Source: Pseudomonas sp. P818
Lineage (GTDB): Bacteria > Pseudomonadota > Gammaproteobacteria > Pseudomonadales > Pseudomonadaceae
Reading direction: 5' to 3'
Assembly (NCBI RefSeq): GCF_000418555.1
Contig: NZ_ATKM01000011.1
Location: 124,001 to 188,000, forward strand
DNA: 64,000 nucleotides
Shown piece after piece: positions 36,716 to 50,695 of the stretch. The translations under genes and the position numbers were made by a program. The notes below the pieces were generated by a model, which saw nothing but the letters and a program-made list of their open reading frames with translations, was not told the DNA's origin and made no database searches. The stretch's first letter is position 1; each line of letters starts with the position of its first letter.

Positions 36716-36778
36716 GGTCGTCTCCCTGAGAGTGAATAGCGCTTATCCAACTATAGGTGCGTCATTGCCAGCAGCTTC

Positions 36779-36792
36779 TTGACCTGTATCAA
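36779..36792 (-). promoter_or_regulatory. ANR box of the universal stress protein gene
   Basis: TTGACCTGTATCAA matches TTGAT-N4-ATCAA at 9 of 10 bases, about 70 bp before the ATG at 36715. Position and sequence mirror the hemN ANR box. Confidence 0.88.
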
Positions 36793-36917
36793 CGGCGTGC
36801 TGGTCGTGTGGCCTGCCACTCGTATAATGGCCCGCCATTTCCAACCTCGCCAGCACCAAGAGCGCTTCAAATATGATGTCAAATGCCCAGCATGTTCCGA
36901 GTAATGGTGAGGAACCT

Positions 36918-37526
36918 GTGACGATCCTGCAGGAAATTCTCGAGTTTCTCGGCGGCGTTGCGACCCCCGACGCCTGGCTGGAAGAGGCCTTGCGTCAGCA
37001 GGAAATCCTTCTGCTCGACCACCGCAACCTGGAATACAAGGCAGCACAGACCGCCCTGAGCCTGATGGGGCGCTACCTGACCAAGACCGAATTGACCGCG
37101 AGAATGTCGCGTTTGGCCCGTGAGGAGCTGGTGCACTTCGAGCAGGTGAGCAAGATCATCCGCGGGCGCGGTATCGAGGTTCGCCATGTTTCCGCGTCGC
37201 GCTACGCAGCAGGGCTGCGGGCGCTGCTGCGTGGCGGCGAAGTGGAGCGGCTGGTGGACGTGCTGGTGGTCGGCGCTTTTATCGAGGCGCGCTCATGCGA
37301 GCGCTTCGCCGCCCTGGTGCCCCGCCTGGATGCCGAGCTGGCCAAGTTCTACGCCGGATTGCTGGAAAGCGAAGGGCGCCACTACCGCGGCTATCTCAAA
37401 CTCGCCTATCTGTATGGTGACGCGGCGGACGTGGATGCGCGTATCGAGGTGGTGCGGGCGGTGGAGCGGGAACTGATCACCTCGCCGGACGAGCAGTTCC
37501 GTTTCCATAGCGGAGTACCTGCATAA
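36918..37526 (+). CDS. miaE: tRNA-(ms2io6A)-hydroxylase MiaE
   Basis: Non-heme diiron enzyme that hydroxylates the isopentenyl chain of ms2i6A at tRNA position 37, using O2. 202 residues from the GTG start. Iron ligands sit in LLDHRNLEYKAA, REELVHFEQV, EARSCERFAAL and ESEGRHYRGYL. The start is uncertain: GTG 36918 has a GAGGAACCT Shine-Dalgarno and begins where homology should begin; ATG 36873 or 36876 would add 15 low-complexity residues with a poor ribosome site. Divergent from the ANR-controlled stress gene. Confidence 0.93.
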   Translation: MTILQEILEFLGGVATPDAWLEEALRQQEILLLDHRNLEYKAAQTALSLMGRYLTKTELTARMSRLAREELVHFEQVSKIIRGRGIEVRHVSASRYAAGLRALLRGGEVERLVDVLVVGAFIEARSCERFAALVPRLDAELAKFYAGLLESEGRHYRGYLKLAYLYGDAADVDARIEVVRAVERELITSPDEQFRFHSGVPA

Positions 37527-37570
37527 GGCTGCGGGGTGGCCTCCCCAGATTGGCGAGATCCATCAAGCAC

Positions 37571-37695
37571 TGTAGGAGCGGCTTCAGCCGCGAACACTGC
37601 AATAGATGGGTAGAGCGAATGAAACCCGCCGCGAGGGAAATGGCGGGTTTCACCCGCTCTACATCGCTGCAATCGCGGCTGAAGCCGCTCCTACA
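37571..37695. repeat. Nested REP pair (BIME-like)
   Basis: Outer arms 37571-37593 and 37673-37695 are perfect 23-nt complements of the GTAGGAGCGGCTTCAGCCGC REP type. Between them is a second nested palindrome: GTAGAGCG (37610-37617) with 37655-37662, and TGAAACCCGCC (37620-37630) with 37642-37652. It lies in the gap between the convergent miaE and lpxH genes. Confidence 0.85.
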
Positions 37696-37707
37696 ACCGT
37701 GTATGGG

Positions 37708-38451
37708 CTACGGCTTGGAGGCGTATGCGGGCGTGAGCTCGAACGGCGCCTGATTGGACCCGTCTTCATCGACCTGCAACGCCCAGCCCTGGCGATCCCA
37801 GTCCCCCAGCACGATGCGCCGTGCCGGTTGGCCGCCCACGGTCAGTTCATGCAGCGCCGGCCGATGGGTATGTCCATGGATCAGCGTACGTACGCCGTGC
37901 TCGGCCATTACCCGGACCACTTCCTTGGGCGTGACATCGACGATCTCGCTGGCCTTCATCCGCGTCTGCGCGCGGCTTTCGTTACGCAGCTTGCGCGCCA
38001 GCTTTTGCCGGGTGGCGAGCGGCAGGTTGCGCAAAATCAGCAGCGATAGCGGGTTGCGCAGCCAGCGGCGCAGCTTCATGTAGCCGACATCCAGGGTGCA
38101 CAGGCTGTCGCCGTGCATCAGTAGCACCGGCTCGCCGCCCATCTGCACCTTGTGTGGGTCGCTCAGCAACGTGCAGCCCGCCTCGCGGCAGAAGCGCTTG
38201 CCGATAAGAAAGTCGCGATTGCCGTGCATCAGGTAGATGCGCGTACCGCTGTCGCTCAGTTCGCGCAGCGCGCCAGCGATCTCGTGCTGGAAGGGCGTCA
38301 TGCCGTCATCGCCGATCCAGACCTCGAAGAAGTCGCCGAGGATGTACAGCGCCTCGGCCTGGCGCGCGCGGGTGGCGAGAAAATGCAGAAACGCCCGGGT
38401 AATGTCCGGGCGTTTCTCTTCGAGGTGCAGATCGGAGATCAGCAGGATCAT
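37708..38451 (-). CDS. lpxH: UDP-2,3-diacylglucosamine diphosphatase LpxH
   Basis: 247-residue peripheral-membrane calcineurin-like phosphoesterase that hydrolyses UDP-2,3-diacylglucosamine to lipid X in lipid A synthesis. Metal motifs in order: [29 protein letters not shown] and HGHTHRP. Length normal. 4 nt after ppiB on the same strand, an arrangement conserved in pseudomonads (ppiB-lpxH). Confidence 0.96.
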   Translation of the reverse strand: MILLISDLHLEEKRPDITRAFLHFLATRARQAEALYILGDFFEVWIGDDGMTPFQHEIAGALRELSDSGTRIYLMHGNRDFLIGKRFCREAGCTLLSDPHKVQMGGEPVLLMHGDSLCTLDVGYMKLRRWLRNPLSLLILRNLPLATRQKLARKLRNESRAQTRMKASEIVDVTPKEVVRVMAEHGVRTLIHGHTHRPALHELTVGGQPARRIVLGDWDRQGWALQVDEDGSNQAPFELTPAYASKP

Positions 38452-38455
38452 CGAC

Positions 38456-38953
38456 TTACTCGGCTACGATTTCGGCCTTCTCGATGACCACGTCATCCAC
38501 CGGCACGTCCTGGTGGCCGGCCTTCATGGTGGTAGCCACGCCCTTGATCTTCTCGACCACGTCCATGCCTTCGACCACTTCACCGAACACGGCGTAGCCC
38601 CAGCCCTGAACGGTCGGTGCGCTGTGATTGAGGAAGCTGTTGTCGGCGACGTTGATGAAGAACTGCGCGCTGGCCGAGTGCGGTTCCATGGTGCGAGCCA
38701 TGGCGATGGTGCCGACCTTGTTGGCCACGCCGTTGTTGGCTTCGTTCTTGATCGGTGCGCGGGTCGGCTTCTGCTTCATGCCCGGCTCGAAACCGCCGCC
38801 CTGGATCATGAAATTGCCGATCACACGGTGGAAGATGGTGCCGTCGTAATGGCCTTCCTTCACGTATTGCTCGAAGTTGGCCACGGTTTCCGGGGCCTTG
38901 TCGGCGAACAGGTTCAGGGTGATGACGCCGTGGTTGGTGTGCAGTTTGATCAT
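38456..38953 (-). CDS. ppiB: Peptidyl-prolyl cis-trans isomerase B (cyclophilin, cytoplasmic)
   Basis: 165-residue cyclophilin. Active-site signature [15 protein letters not shown] with the catalytic Arg, then [18 protein letters not shown] and the C-terminal [14 protein letters not shown]. No signal peptide, so this is the cytoplasmic form. The start MIKLHTNHG at 38953 was chosen; the frame upstream to 39025 crosses the divergent promoter region. Cotranscribed with lpxH. Confidence 0.96.
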   Translation of the reverse strand: MIKLHTNHGVITLNLFADKAPETVANFEQYVKEGHYDGTIFHRVIGNFMIQGGGFEPGMKQKPTRAPIKNEANNGVANKVGTIAMARTMEPHSASAQFFINVADNSFLNHSAPTVQGWGYAVFGEVVEGMDVVEKIKGVATTMKAGHQDVPVDDVVIEKAEIVAE

Positions 38954-39004
38954 GATCGTATCCGTGATGAGGCAGGTTCGAGCCGTTGGCTCGTGGGTGA
39001 ACAG

Positions 39005-39035
39005 CCCTGACAGGGTGGCATGCACCCTGTCAGGG
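39005..39035. promoter_or_regulatory. 13-bp perfect hairpin in the ppiB/glnS divergent region
   Basis: CCCTGACAGGGTG (39005-39017) with CACCCTGTCAGGG (39023-39035), 5-nt loop. It is upstream of both divergent genes, so not a 3' terminator; an operator or leader hairpin is possible. TTGACA follows at 39039 and TATGAT at 39051, too close together to form one promoter. Confidence 0.5.
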
Positions 39036-39111
39036 GCTTGACAGGTTGGTTATGATACGGACTTTGCCCGAGGCGGCCTACCCGTGCCGCGCCAGTATTG
39101 TTAAGGACACC

Positions 39112-40776
39112 ATGAGCAAGCCCACCGTCGAAAAAGCTGCCAACTTCCTGCGCCCCATCGTCCAGGCCGATCTGGACAGCGGCAAGCACGCCAAGATCGT
39201 GACCCGCTTTCCGCCGGAGCCCAACGGCTACCTGCACATTGGCCATGCCAAGAGCATCTGCCTGAACTTCGGCCTGGCCGAAGAGTTCGGCGGCCAGTGC
39301 AACCTGCGTTTCGACGACACCAACCCGGCCAAGGAAGACCAGGAATACATCGACGCGATCAAGGCCGACGTCGAGTGGCTGGGTTTCAAGTGGGCGGGTG
39401 AGGAGCGCTACGCCTCCAACTACTTCGATCAGCTGCATGCCTGGGCTGTCGAGCTGATCAAGGCCGGCAAGGCCTTCGTCTGCGATCTGAATGCCGAAGA
39501 GATGCGCGAGTATCGCGGCAACCTGACCGAGCCGGGCAAGAACAGCCCGTTCCGTGATCGCAGCGTCGAGGAAAACCTCGACCTGTTCGCCCGCATGAAG
39601 GCCGGCGAGTTCCCCGATGGCGCCCGCTCGCTGCGCGCGAAGATCGACATGGCCTCGCCGAACATCAACCTGCGCGACCCGATCCTCTATCGCATCCGTC
39701 ACGCCCATCACCACCAGACCGGTGACAAGTGGTGCATCTACCCGAGCTACGACTTCACCCACGGTCAGTCGGACGCCATCGAGGGCATTACCCATTCGAT
39801 CTGCACCCTGGAATTCGAGGATCACCGCCCGCTGTACGAGTGGTTCCTGGAGAACCTGCCGGTGCCGGCGCAGCCGCGCCAGTACGAATTTGCCCGGCTG
39901 AACCTGAACTACACCATCACCAGCAAGCGCAAGCTCAAGCAACTGGTGGACGAAGGTCACGTCAAGGGTTGGGATGACCCGCGCATGTCGACGCTGTCCG
40001 GCTACCGTCGTCGCGGCTACACCCCGGCCTCGATCCGCGCGTTCTGCGACATGATCGGCGTCAACCGCGCCGGTGGCCTGGTGGACATCGGCATGCTCGA
40101 GTTCGCCATTCGTGACGATCTGGACGCCAACGCCGCGCGCGCCATGTGCGTACTCAAGCCGCTGAAGGTGGTGATCACCAACTACCCGGAGGGCAAGGTC
40201 GAGAACCTCGAGCTGCCGCGCCACCCCAAGCAGGACATGGGTGTACGCGTGCTGCCGTTCTCCCGCGAGATCTACATCGACGCCAGCGACTTCGAGGAAA
40301 CCCCGCCGGACGGCTTCAAGCGCCTGATCCCCGGTGGCGAAGTGCGCCTGCGCGGCAGCTACGTGATTCGCGCCGATGAGGCGATCAAGGATGCCGCCGG
40401 CAATATCGTCGAGCTGCGCTGCAGCTACGACGAGAACACCCTGGGCAAGAACCCGGAGGGCCGCAAGGTCAAGGGCGTGATCCATTGGGTGCCGGCCGCC
40501 GAAAGCGTCGAATGCGAAGTGCGCCTCTACGACCGTCTGTTCAAGTCGCCCAATCCGGAGAAGAGCGAAGAGGGCGGCAGCTTCCTCGACAACATCAACC
40601 CCGAGTCGCTGGTGGTGCTCACCGGTTGCCGCGCCGAACCCTCGCTGGCCAAGGCCGGCGCTGACGACCGCTTCCAGTTCGAGCGCGAAGGCTACTTCTG
40701 CCTGGACAAGGATTCGACCGCCGACGCGCTGGTGTTCAACCGTACCGTCACGCTGCGCGATTCGTGGGGGCAGTAA
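39112..40776 (+). CDS. glnS: Glutaminyl-tRNA synthetase
   Basis: 554-residue class I synthetase that charges tRNA-Gln. HIGH motif as [12 protein letters not shown] (about 40-51), KMSKS-equivalent as TSKRKL, and the C-terminal beta-barrel anticodon-binding region. Start [15 protein letters not shown] at 39112 with an AAGGA Shine-Dalgarno; an upstream frame from 39046 is not supported. Its TAA overlaps the cysS ATG (TAATG), so the two synthetases are translationally coupled. Confidence 0.97.
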   Translation: MSKPTVEKAANFLRPIVQADLDSGKHAKIVTRFPPEPNGYLHIGHAKSICLNFGLAEEFGGQCNLRFDDTNPAKEDQEYIDAIKADVEWLGFKWAGEERYASNYFDQLHAWAVELIKAGKAFVCDLNAEEMREYRGNLTEPGKNSPFRDRSVEENLDLFARMKAGEFPDGARSLRAKIDMASPNINLRDPILYRIRHAHHHQTGDKWCIYPSYDFTHGQSDAIEGITHSICTLEFEDHRPLYEWFLENLPVPAQPRQYEFARLNLNYTITSKRKLKQLVDEGHVKGWDDPRMSTLSGYRRRGYTPASIRAFCDMIGVNRAGGLVDIGMLEFAIRDDLDANAARAMCVLKPLKVVITNYPEGKVENLELPRHPKQDMGVRVLPFSREIYIDASDFEETPPDGFKRLIPGGEVRLRGSYVIRADEAIKDAAGNIVELRCSYDENTLGKNPEGRKVKGVIHWVPAAESVECEVRLYDRLFKSPNPEKSEEGGSFLDNINPESLVVLTGCRAEPSLAKAGADDRFQFEREGYFCLDKDSTADALVFNRTVTLRDSWGQ

Positions 40777-42161
40777 TGGCACTGTCGATCTACAACACGC
40801 TGAGCAAGGTCAAGGAACCGTTCAAGCCGCTGGTCGATAACAGCGTACGCATGTACGTGTGCGGCATGACCGTCTATGACTTCTGCCATATCGGTCACGC
40901 CCGCGTGATGGTCGCCTTCGACGTGGTCACCCGCTGGCTGCGTCAGCGCGGCTATGACGTGACCTATGTGCGCAACATCACCGACATCGACGACAAGATC
41001 ATCAAGCGCGCCAATGAGAACGGCGAGCCGTTCGAGGCGCTGGTCGAGCGCATGATCGCGGCGATGCACGAGGACGAAGCACGCCTCAACGTGCTGCGCC
41101 CGGACATCGAGCCGCGCGCCACCGGTCATATCGCCGGCATGCACCAGATGATCCAGACCCTGATCGACAAGGGTTATGCCTACGCGCCGGGCAATGGCGA
41201 CGTGTACTACCGCGTCACCAAGTTCGAAACCTACGGCAAGCTGTCACGGCGCAAGATTGACGAACTGAAGATCGGCGCGCGCATCGAAGTGGACGAGATC
41301 AAGGAAGACCCGCTGGACTTCGTGCTGTGGAAGGGCGCCAAGCCGGGTGAGCCGAGCTGGGATTCGCCCTGGGGCAAGGGCCGGCCGGGCTGGCACATCG
41401 AGTGCTCGGTGATGTCCACCTGCTGCCTGGGCGAGACCTTCGACATCCACGGCGGCGGCCCGGACCTGGTGTTCCCGCACCACGAGAACGAGATCGCGCA
41501 GAGCGAGGCGGCCACCGGCAAGCAGTACGCCAACGCCTGGATGCACGCCGGCGCGGTGCGCGTGGACGGCGAGAAGATGTCCAAGAGCCTGGGCAACTTC
41601 TTCACCATCCGTGAGGTGCTGGAGAAGTACCACCCCGAGGTGGTGCGCTACCTGCTGGTGTCCAGCCACTATCGCAGCCCGATCAACTACTCCGAAGAGA
41701 GCCTCAAGGAAGCCAAGGGCGCCCTGGAGCGTTTCTACAACGGCCTGAAAGGTCTGCCGGAAGCGGCACCTGCCGGTGGCGAGACGTATGTGGAGCGCTT
41801 CGGCGTGGCGATGGATGACGATTTCAACTCGCCGGAAGCCTGCGCCGTGCTGTTCGAGATGATCCGCGAGGTCAACCGCCTGCGTGAGTCGGACGTTCAA
41901 GCCGCCGCCGGCCTGGCCGCTCAGCTCAAGCAGCTGGCTGGTGTGCTCGGCGTGCTGCAGCTGGAACCGGATGCCTTCCTGCAGGCCGGCGCCGCCGGCA
42001 AGGTGGACGCCGCCGAAGTCGAAGCCCTGATCGCCGCACGTCTGCAGGCTCGCGCCGACAAGAACTGGGCGGAAAGCGACCGCATCCGCGACCAGCTCAC
42101 CGCCATGGGCGTGGTGCTGGAAGACGGCAAGGGTGGCACCACCTGGCGTCTGGCCGAATAA
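40776..42161 (+). CDS. cysS: Cysteinyl-tRNA synthetase
   Basis: 461-residue class I synthetase. Signature [17 protein letters not shown] (zinc Cys and HIGH), [11 protein letters not shown] and [10 protein letters not shown] (zinc ligands), and [10 protein letters not shown]. Starts at ATG 40776, sharing a base with the glnS stop. Ends at a strong bidirectional terminator. In P. aeruginosa the next gene is folD; here about 13 kb of accessory genes intervenes. Confidence 0.97.
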   Translation: MALSIYNTLSKVKEPFKPLVDNSVRMYVCGMTVYDFCHIGHARVMVAFDVVTRWLRQRGYDVTYVRNITDIDDKIIKRANENGEPFEALVERMIAAMHEDEARLNVLRPDIEPRATGHIAGMHQMIQTLIDKGYAYAPGNGDVYYRVTKFETYGKLSRRKIDELKIGARIEVDEIKEDPLDFVLWKGAKPGEPSWDSPWGKGRPGWHIECSVMSTCCLGETFDIHGGGPDLVFPHHENEIAQSEAATGKQYANAWMHAGAVRVDGEKMSKSLGNFFTIREVLEKYHPEVVRYLLVSSHYRSPINYSEESLKEAKGALERFYNGLKGLPEAAPAGGETYVERFGVAMDDDFNSPEACAVLFEMIREVNRLRESDVQAAAGLAAQLKQLAGVLGVLQLEPDAFLQAGAAGKVDAAEVEALIAARLQARADKNWAESDRIRDQLTAMGVVLEDGKGGTTWRLAE

Positions 42162-42173
42162 GCCTCATGCTCA

Positions 42174-42207
42174 ACGACGAAGGCCGCTGGAAAGCGGCCT
42201 TCGTCGT
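42174..42207. terminator. Bidirectional terminator after cysS
   Basis: 15-bp perfect stem ACGACGAAGGCCGCT (42174-42188) with 42193-42207, GGAA loop, followed by TTTC. It ends cysS (+) and the convergent paoC-like gene (-). Confidence 0.88.
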
Positions 42208-42213
42208 TTCAGC

Positions 42214-44418
42214 TCAGGCCACGGGCATCTGCGCCAGCAGCTTGTCCAGCGTGATTGGATAGTCGCGGATGCGCACGCCCGTAGCGTTGTAGATCGCGTT
42301 CGCCACTGCCGCGGAGACTCCGCAGATGCCCAGCTCGCCCACGCCCTTGGCCTTCATGGGCGAGGAGAGGGCATCGCTCTCGTCGAGAAAGACCACCTCC
42401 TGATGCGGGATGTCGGCATGCACCGGCACCTCGTACCCGGCCAGGTCGTGGTTGATATACAGCCCGTAACGGGTGTCGACGGACAGCTCCTCCATGAGTG
42501 CCGCGCCCACGCCCATGGTCATGGCGCCGATGACCTGGCTGCGCGCCGTCTTTGGATTGAGAATGCGCCCGGCCGAACAGACCGCCAGCATGCGCCTGAC
42601 CCGCACCTCTGCCGTGGCAGCATGGACGGCGACCTCGACGAAATGCGCGCCGAAGGTCGAGATCCGGTAGCGCTTGTTCAGGTCGCCGAACTCGATGCTG
42701 TCCTCGGCTTCCAGCGTCGTGTCTGCCGCGGCCTCGGCGAGTGTGGCGCGTTTGCCGTCCTGAAGCACTTCGCCATTCTCGAAAACTGCCCGCGCCGGAT
42801 CGAAACCAAGCTTGCGCGCGATCTTTTCGCGCAGCTGCACGCAGGCAGCGTAGACGCCCGATGTCGAGCTGTTGGCGCCCCACTGACCGCCAGAGCCGGA
42901 TGAAACGGGGTAGCTCGAATCGCCGAGCTTCACACTCACCCGCTCCAGCGGCACACCGAGCATTTCCGCCGCGGTCTGGCCGATGATGGTGTAGCTGCCG
43001 GTGCCGATGTCGGTCATGTCGGTTTCGACACTGAGCCGGCCTTGTGCGTCCAGGCGTACGCGCGCGGCGGACTGGGTGACCGGCCCGTCGCGAAAGGCGC
43101 CGGCCATGCCCATGCCAATCAACCAGTCACCTTCGCGGCGTGCGGCCGGTTTGGCGTTGCGCTTGGCCCAGCCGAAGCGTTGCGCGCCATGCAGCAGGCA
43201 TTCCTTGAGGTGACGCTGCGAGTAGGGGCGCTCCGGTTGCTCCGGGTCGACCGATGAATCGTTCATCACGCGGAAGTCGACGGGGTCCAGGCCAAGTTTC
43301 TCGGCCATCTCGTCCATGGCGATCTCCACCGCCATTGATCCTGGTGTGTCGCTGGGGGCACGCATGGCATTGGCTTCGGGCATGTCGAGATTCGCCAGGC
43401 GTGTACTGGACATGCGGTTGGCGCCGGCGTAGAGCGGTCGTGAGTAGATCACCCCGGATTCGGCCGAGTTGCCGTTGAGATCGCCGGACCAGTTGTCATG
43501 ACCAATCGCGACGATCTTGCCGGCGCCTGTGGCGCCGATGCGAATGCGCTGGATGGTGGCGGCGCGGTGGGTCGTGTTGTTCATCATCAGCGGGCGCGGT
43601 AGCGCCACCTTCACCGGCCGCCCGGCCGCACGCGCGCCCAGCGCTGCCAGTAGCGCATCGGCGCGGATGAACAGCTTGCCGCCGAAGCCGCCGCCGACGT
43701 AGGGCGAGATAAGGCGGACATTCTCGACGTCCATGCCCAGTGTTTCGGCAAGGTCCTTAGCGCCCCAGGCAATCATCTGGTTCGACGTCCACAGGGTCAG
43801 CCGATCATCGTCCCAGCGCGCCATCGAGGCGTGCGGCTCCATCATCGCGTGGGACTGATCGGGCGTGCGGTAGGTGGCGTCGAGCTGCACGGCGGCGCTG
43901 GCGAATGCGCTGTCGAAGTCGCCGACGGCGCTGTCCGGCTCGCCGCTGACGATCTTCTCCGGTTTCTTCGCGCTGTCCTTGACCGCTTCGAGGTCAAAAC
44001 TGCCCGGTTGGCGCTGGTAGTCGATCTTCACCAGCTCGGCGGCAGCGCGTGCCTGCTCGAAGGTCTCGGCCACCACCAAGGCGACGGCCTGATGGTAGTG
44101 CTCGATCTCGGGGCCGCCGAGCAGCCTGGCGTTGTTGCGCTCGCCCTTGCCGAGCTTGGGTGCGGTATCTGCGGTGACGATGGTGATCACGCCGGGAGCG
44201 GCCCTGGCCTGGGACAGGTCCATGGCCGTGATGCGCCCCTTGGCGATGGCCGCGCCGACGATCTGGCCATAGGCCAAGTCGCTGACCTCAGCGTGCCACT
44301 CGTAGGCATAGGTGGCGGTGCCGGTGGTCTTCAACGGGCCGTCGATACGGTCGAGCGGCTGGCCGACCACGCGCTGACGGTCGATGGGGTTGTTGCCTGC
44401 AGCAGTTTCGAATTTCAT
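42214..44418 (-). CDS. Aldehyde oxidoreductase molybdenum-binding subunit (PaoC-like, xanthine dehydrogenase family)
   Basis: 734-residue large subunit of a three-subunit molybdo-flavoenzyme. The two molybdopterin domains are visible ([23 protein letters not shown] start; [44 protein letters not shown] near the end, with the active-site Glu region). Oxidises aldehydes or N-heterocycles. Overlaps the FAD subunit gene by 4 nt, which overlaps the Fe-S subunit gene by 4 nt. No PaoD-type maturation gene follows. Confidence 0.93.
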   Translation of the reverse strand: MKFETAAGNNPIDRQRVVGQPLDRIDGPLKTTGTATYAYEWHAEVSDLAYGQIVGAAIAKGRITAMDLSQARAAPGVITIVTADTAPKLGKGERNNARLLGGPEIEHYHQAVALVVAETFEQARAAAELVKIDYQRQPGSFDLEAVKDSAKKPEKIVSGEPDSAVGDFDSAFASAAVQLDATYRTPDQSHAMMEPHASMARWDDDRLTLWTSNQMIAWGAKDLAETLGMDVENVRLISPYVGGGFGGKLFIRADALLAALGARAAGRPVKVALPRPLMMNNTTHRAATIQRIRIGATGAGKIVAIGHDNWSGDLNGNSAESGVIYSRPLYAGANRMSSTRLANLDMPEANAMRAPSDTPGSMAVEIAMDEMAEKLGLDPVDFRVMNDSSVDPEQPERPYSQRHLKECLLHGAQRFGWAKRNAKPAARREGDWLIGMGMAGAFRDGPVTQSAARVRLDAQGRLSVETDMTDIGTGSYTIIGQTAAEMLGVPLERVSVKLGDSSYPVSSGSGGQWGANSSTSGVYAACVQLREKIARKLGFDPARAVFENGEVLQDGKRATLAEAAADTTLEAEDSIEFGDLNKRYRISTFGAHFVEVAVHAATAEVRVRRMLAVCSAGRILNPKTARSQVIGAMTMGVGAALMEELSVDTRYGLYINHDLAGYEVPVHADIPHQEVVFLDESDALSSPMKAKGVGELGICGVSAAVANAIYNATGVRIRDYPITLDKLLAQMPVA

Positions 44419-45371
44419 GCGCCGGCCCTCGCTTGCGCCAGCACGGCGCCTAAGGTGCGTCGGACCAGGGTGAGCTTGAAGGCGTTGTGTGCTGTGGTGC
44501 GCGCATCGGCGAGCAGCCGCTCGGCGACGATGTCAGCGCCGCGGGGCAGATCGGCCTCCGCTGCCTCCTCGCGCCAGGGTTTGTGCGCGACACCGCCGAG
44601 AGCGATGCGCCCGTTGCCATCCGGCTGGAGCACCGCCGCCACCGAGACCAGGGCGAAGGCATAGGAGGCGCGGTCGCGCACCTTGTAGTAGAAATGCTGA
44701 CCGCCGAGCGGTTTGGGCAGGGTCACTGCGGTGATCAGCTCACCGGGGGCAAGAACATGTTCGATATGCGGCGTATCGCCGGGCAGGCGATGCAGATCGG
44801 TCATGGGAATATGGCGCACCTGGCCGTCGGGCTGAACCGTTTCTACCCGGGCATCGAGCAGGCGCATGGCGATTGCCATATCGCTTGGATGGGTGGCGAT
44901 GCAGGCGTCGCTGCTGCCGAGTACGGCGTGCTGGCGGCTGACGCCTTCGCGCGCCGCACAGCCGGAGCCCGGCTGGCGTTTGTTGCACGGCAGGTTGGTG
45001 TCATAGAAGTACGGGCAGCGGGTGCGCTGCAGCAGGTTGCCGGCCGTGGTCGCCTTGTTGCGCAACTGGCCGGAAGCGCCAGCGAGCAGGGCCCTGGCCA
45101 GCACGGCGTAGTCACGGCGAATGCGGCTGTCGGCGGCCAGGTCGGTGTTGCTCACCAGCGCGCCAATGCGCATGCCGCCATCGTCCGTCGCTTCGATGCG
45201 GTCCAGCCCGAGGCCATTGACATCGATCAGGTGCAACGGCGTCTCGATTTCGAGTTTCATCAGATCCAGCAGGTTGGTGCCGCCGGCGATGAATTTGGCG
45301 CCGGGTATGCGCGCTGCCGCCGCAGCGGCTTCGCCCGGCGTGTCTGCACGTTCGTAGGAAAAGGGTTTCAT
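44415..45371 (-). CDS. Aldehyde oxidoreductase FAD subunit with [4Fe-4S] insertion (PaoB-like)
   Basis: 318-residue CO-dehydrogenase-type FAD subunit. FAD motifs [15 protein letters not shown] (25-40) and [13 protein letters not shown]. The Cys-rich insertion [15 protein letters not shown] followed by GSGCAARE is diagnostic of PaoB, where it binds an additional [4Fe-4S] cluster between the [2Fe-2S] clusters and FAD. Overlaps both neighbours by 4 nt. Confidence 0.93.
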   Translation of the reverse strand: MKPFSYERADTPGEAAAAAARIPGAKFIAGGTNLLDLMKLEIETPLHLIDVNGLGLDRIEATDDGGMRIGALVSNTDLAADSRIRRDYAVLARALLAGASGQLRNKATTAGNLLQRTRCPYFYDTNLPCNKRQPGSGCAAREGVSRQHAVLGSSDACIATHPSDMAIAMRLLDARVETVQPDGQVRHIPMTDLHRLPGDTPHIEHVLAPGELITAVTLPKPLGGQHFYYKVRDRASYAFALVSVAAVLQPDGNGRIALGGVAHKPWREEAAEADLPRGADIVAERLLADARTTAHNAFKLTLVRRTLGAVLAQARAGA

Positions 45372-45994
45372 CCGCGTTCTCCCGCCACGTCGTTGATCGC
45401 TTCGATGATGTTGGAGTAGGCGCCGCAGCGGCAGATGTTGCCGCTCATGCGTTCGCGCAGTTCGGCCTCGCTGTAGCCGGGTGTGGCTTGCAGGTCGTCG
45501 GTCACGTGGCTAGGCATGCCCTGGTCGATTTCCTCGAGGACGGCCACCGCCGAGCAGATTTGTCCGGGGGTGCAGTAACCGCACTGGTAGCCGTCACGCT
45601 TGATGAACGCGGCCTGCATCGGGTGTAGGTGCTCGGGCGTGCCGAGGCCTTCGATGGTGGTGATCTCGGCGCCCTGATGCATCACCGCCAGGGTCAGGCA
45701 GCCGTTGATGCGGCGGCCATCGACGATCATGGTGCAAGCGCCGCACTGGCCGTGATCGCAGCCCTTCTTGCTCCCGGTAAGGTGCAGATGCTCACGCAGT
45801 GCATCCAGGAGTGAGGTGCGGTTGTCCAGTTCGAGTTGGTGAGGCTGACCATTGACCGTGAAGCCCACCCTGGACGTCTGTACTGCGCGTACGGCGCGCG
45901 CTTCGCTGTGCTGTGCAGCGTTCAGGCCCGTGATTGGCGCGCCACCCGGAAGATCGCGCTTTGAGTGGCCATGGCTTTGAGTGGAATCCGTCAT
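45368..45994 (-). CDS. Aldehyde oxidoreductase [2Fe-2S] subunit (PaoA-like, no Tat signal)
   Basis: 208-residue iron-sulfur subunit. Plant-type ferredoxin site [12 protein letters not shown] plus a C-terminal second cluster site ([16 protein letters not shown]). The start at 45994 was chosen (Shine-Dalgarno GGAG); its N-terminus [20 protein letters not shown] has no twin-arginine signal, unlike E. coli PaoA, so the enzyme may be cytoplasmic. The frame extends upstream to 46246 but that part has no ribosome site and no RR-signal either. Confidence 0.92.
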   Translation of the reverse strand: MTDSTQSHGHSKRDLPGGAPITGLNAAQHSEARAVRAVQTSRVGFTVNGQPHQLELDNRTSLLDALREHLHLTGSKKGCDHGQCGACTMIVDGRRINGCLTLAVMHQGAEITTIEGLGTPEHLHPMQAAFIKRDGYQCGYCTPGQICSAVAVLEEIDQGMPSHVTDDLQATPGYSEAELRERMSGNICRCGAYSNIIEAINDVAGERG

Positions 45995-46267
45995 GCGTGG
46001 CTCCTTCACTTTTGCAGGTAGGCGATGCGTTATCGCCCAAGGAGTGCGGTGCCTAGGTTCCGACTGTAATGGCGCGCTACAAGTTGCACCTACGTGCCGT
46101 GTGGGTATGGTTCGCCTGCTGCGGGCTGCGAGGGAGTCGGGGCTTGTGCCCAGAGGTTCGTGGCGCTGAGAACGCTCGGCGAACCGGGGCGGCCCGCTGC
46201 GTTGCAGGCTCGCCTCCGAAGGAGAAGTTGCTGAGGATGTGGCCACTTGCGCTAAGCGCCGGCCGTC
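45995..46267. other. 273-bp spacer before the oxidoreductase operon
   Basis: Should contain the promoter of the three-gene operon and the 3' end of ampC. I see no recognised regulator site, no clear terminator for ampC and no gene. Confidence 0.35.
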
Positions 46268-49339
<3,072 letters not shown>

Positions 49340-49392
49340 GGGGCGGTCTCTTCTTGTCGGTTCGCGATCTGTGCCGCGATCGGTCCAGTTTC

Positions 49393-49468
49393 GTTCATGA
49401 CTGTTCAATGTCAACGAACGAATTGTTCAGTTGTTCACATCTGACTGTTCAAAAGTGTTCAGTCGAAC
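49393..49468. promoter_or_regulatory. TGTTC/GAACA cluster, probable activator binding region
   Basis: Six GTTC and two GAAC tetramers within 76 bp, including direct TGTTCA repeats at 49402, 49424, 49432, 49446 and 49456 and a perfect dyad TGTTC-AGTC-GAACA (49456-49469). It lies 70-145 bp before the sigma-54 promoter, the normal place for an enhancer, between the activator and ABC genes. Confidence 0.6.
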
Positions 49469-49538
49469 ATCCCTAAGTAGCCCGCTTTCGCGCCTTTTTC
49501 TCTTGAATATCAGTTGGATATTTCGATTTATTGCGGTC

Positions 49539-49554
49539 TGGCACGCTTGTCGCT
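49539..49554 (+). promoter_or_regulatory. Sigma-54 promoter of the ABC operon
   Basis: TGGCACGCTTGTCGCT: perfect TGGCACG at -24, GG-N10-GC spacing, one mismatch (TCGCT for TTGCT) at -12. The transcript would start about 36 nt before the ATG at 49601. Confidence 0.75.
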
Positions 49555-49600
49555 CTATGTGTTCGAAACCGAATGGCACGACAAGAAAAAAGGACAGGCC

Positions 49601-50694
<1,094 letters not shown>

Positions 50695-50695
<1 letters not shown>

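Noticed and set aside
39039..39056. TTGACA and TATGAT as one glnS promoter.
   Set aside because: They are only 6 nt apart, so they cannot serve as a -35/-10 pair.
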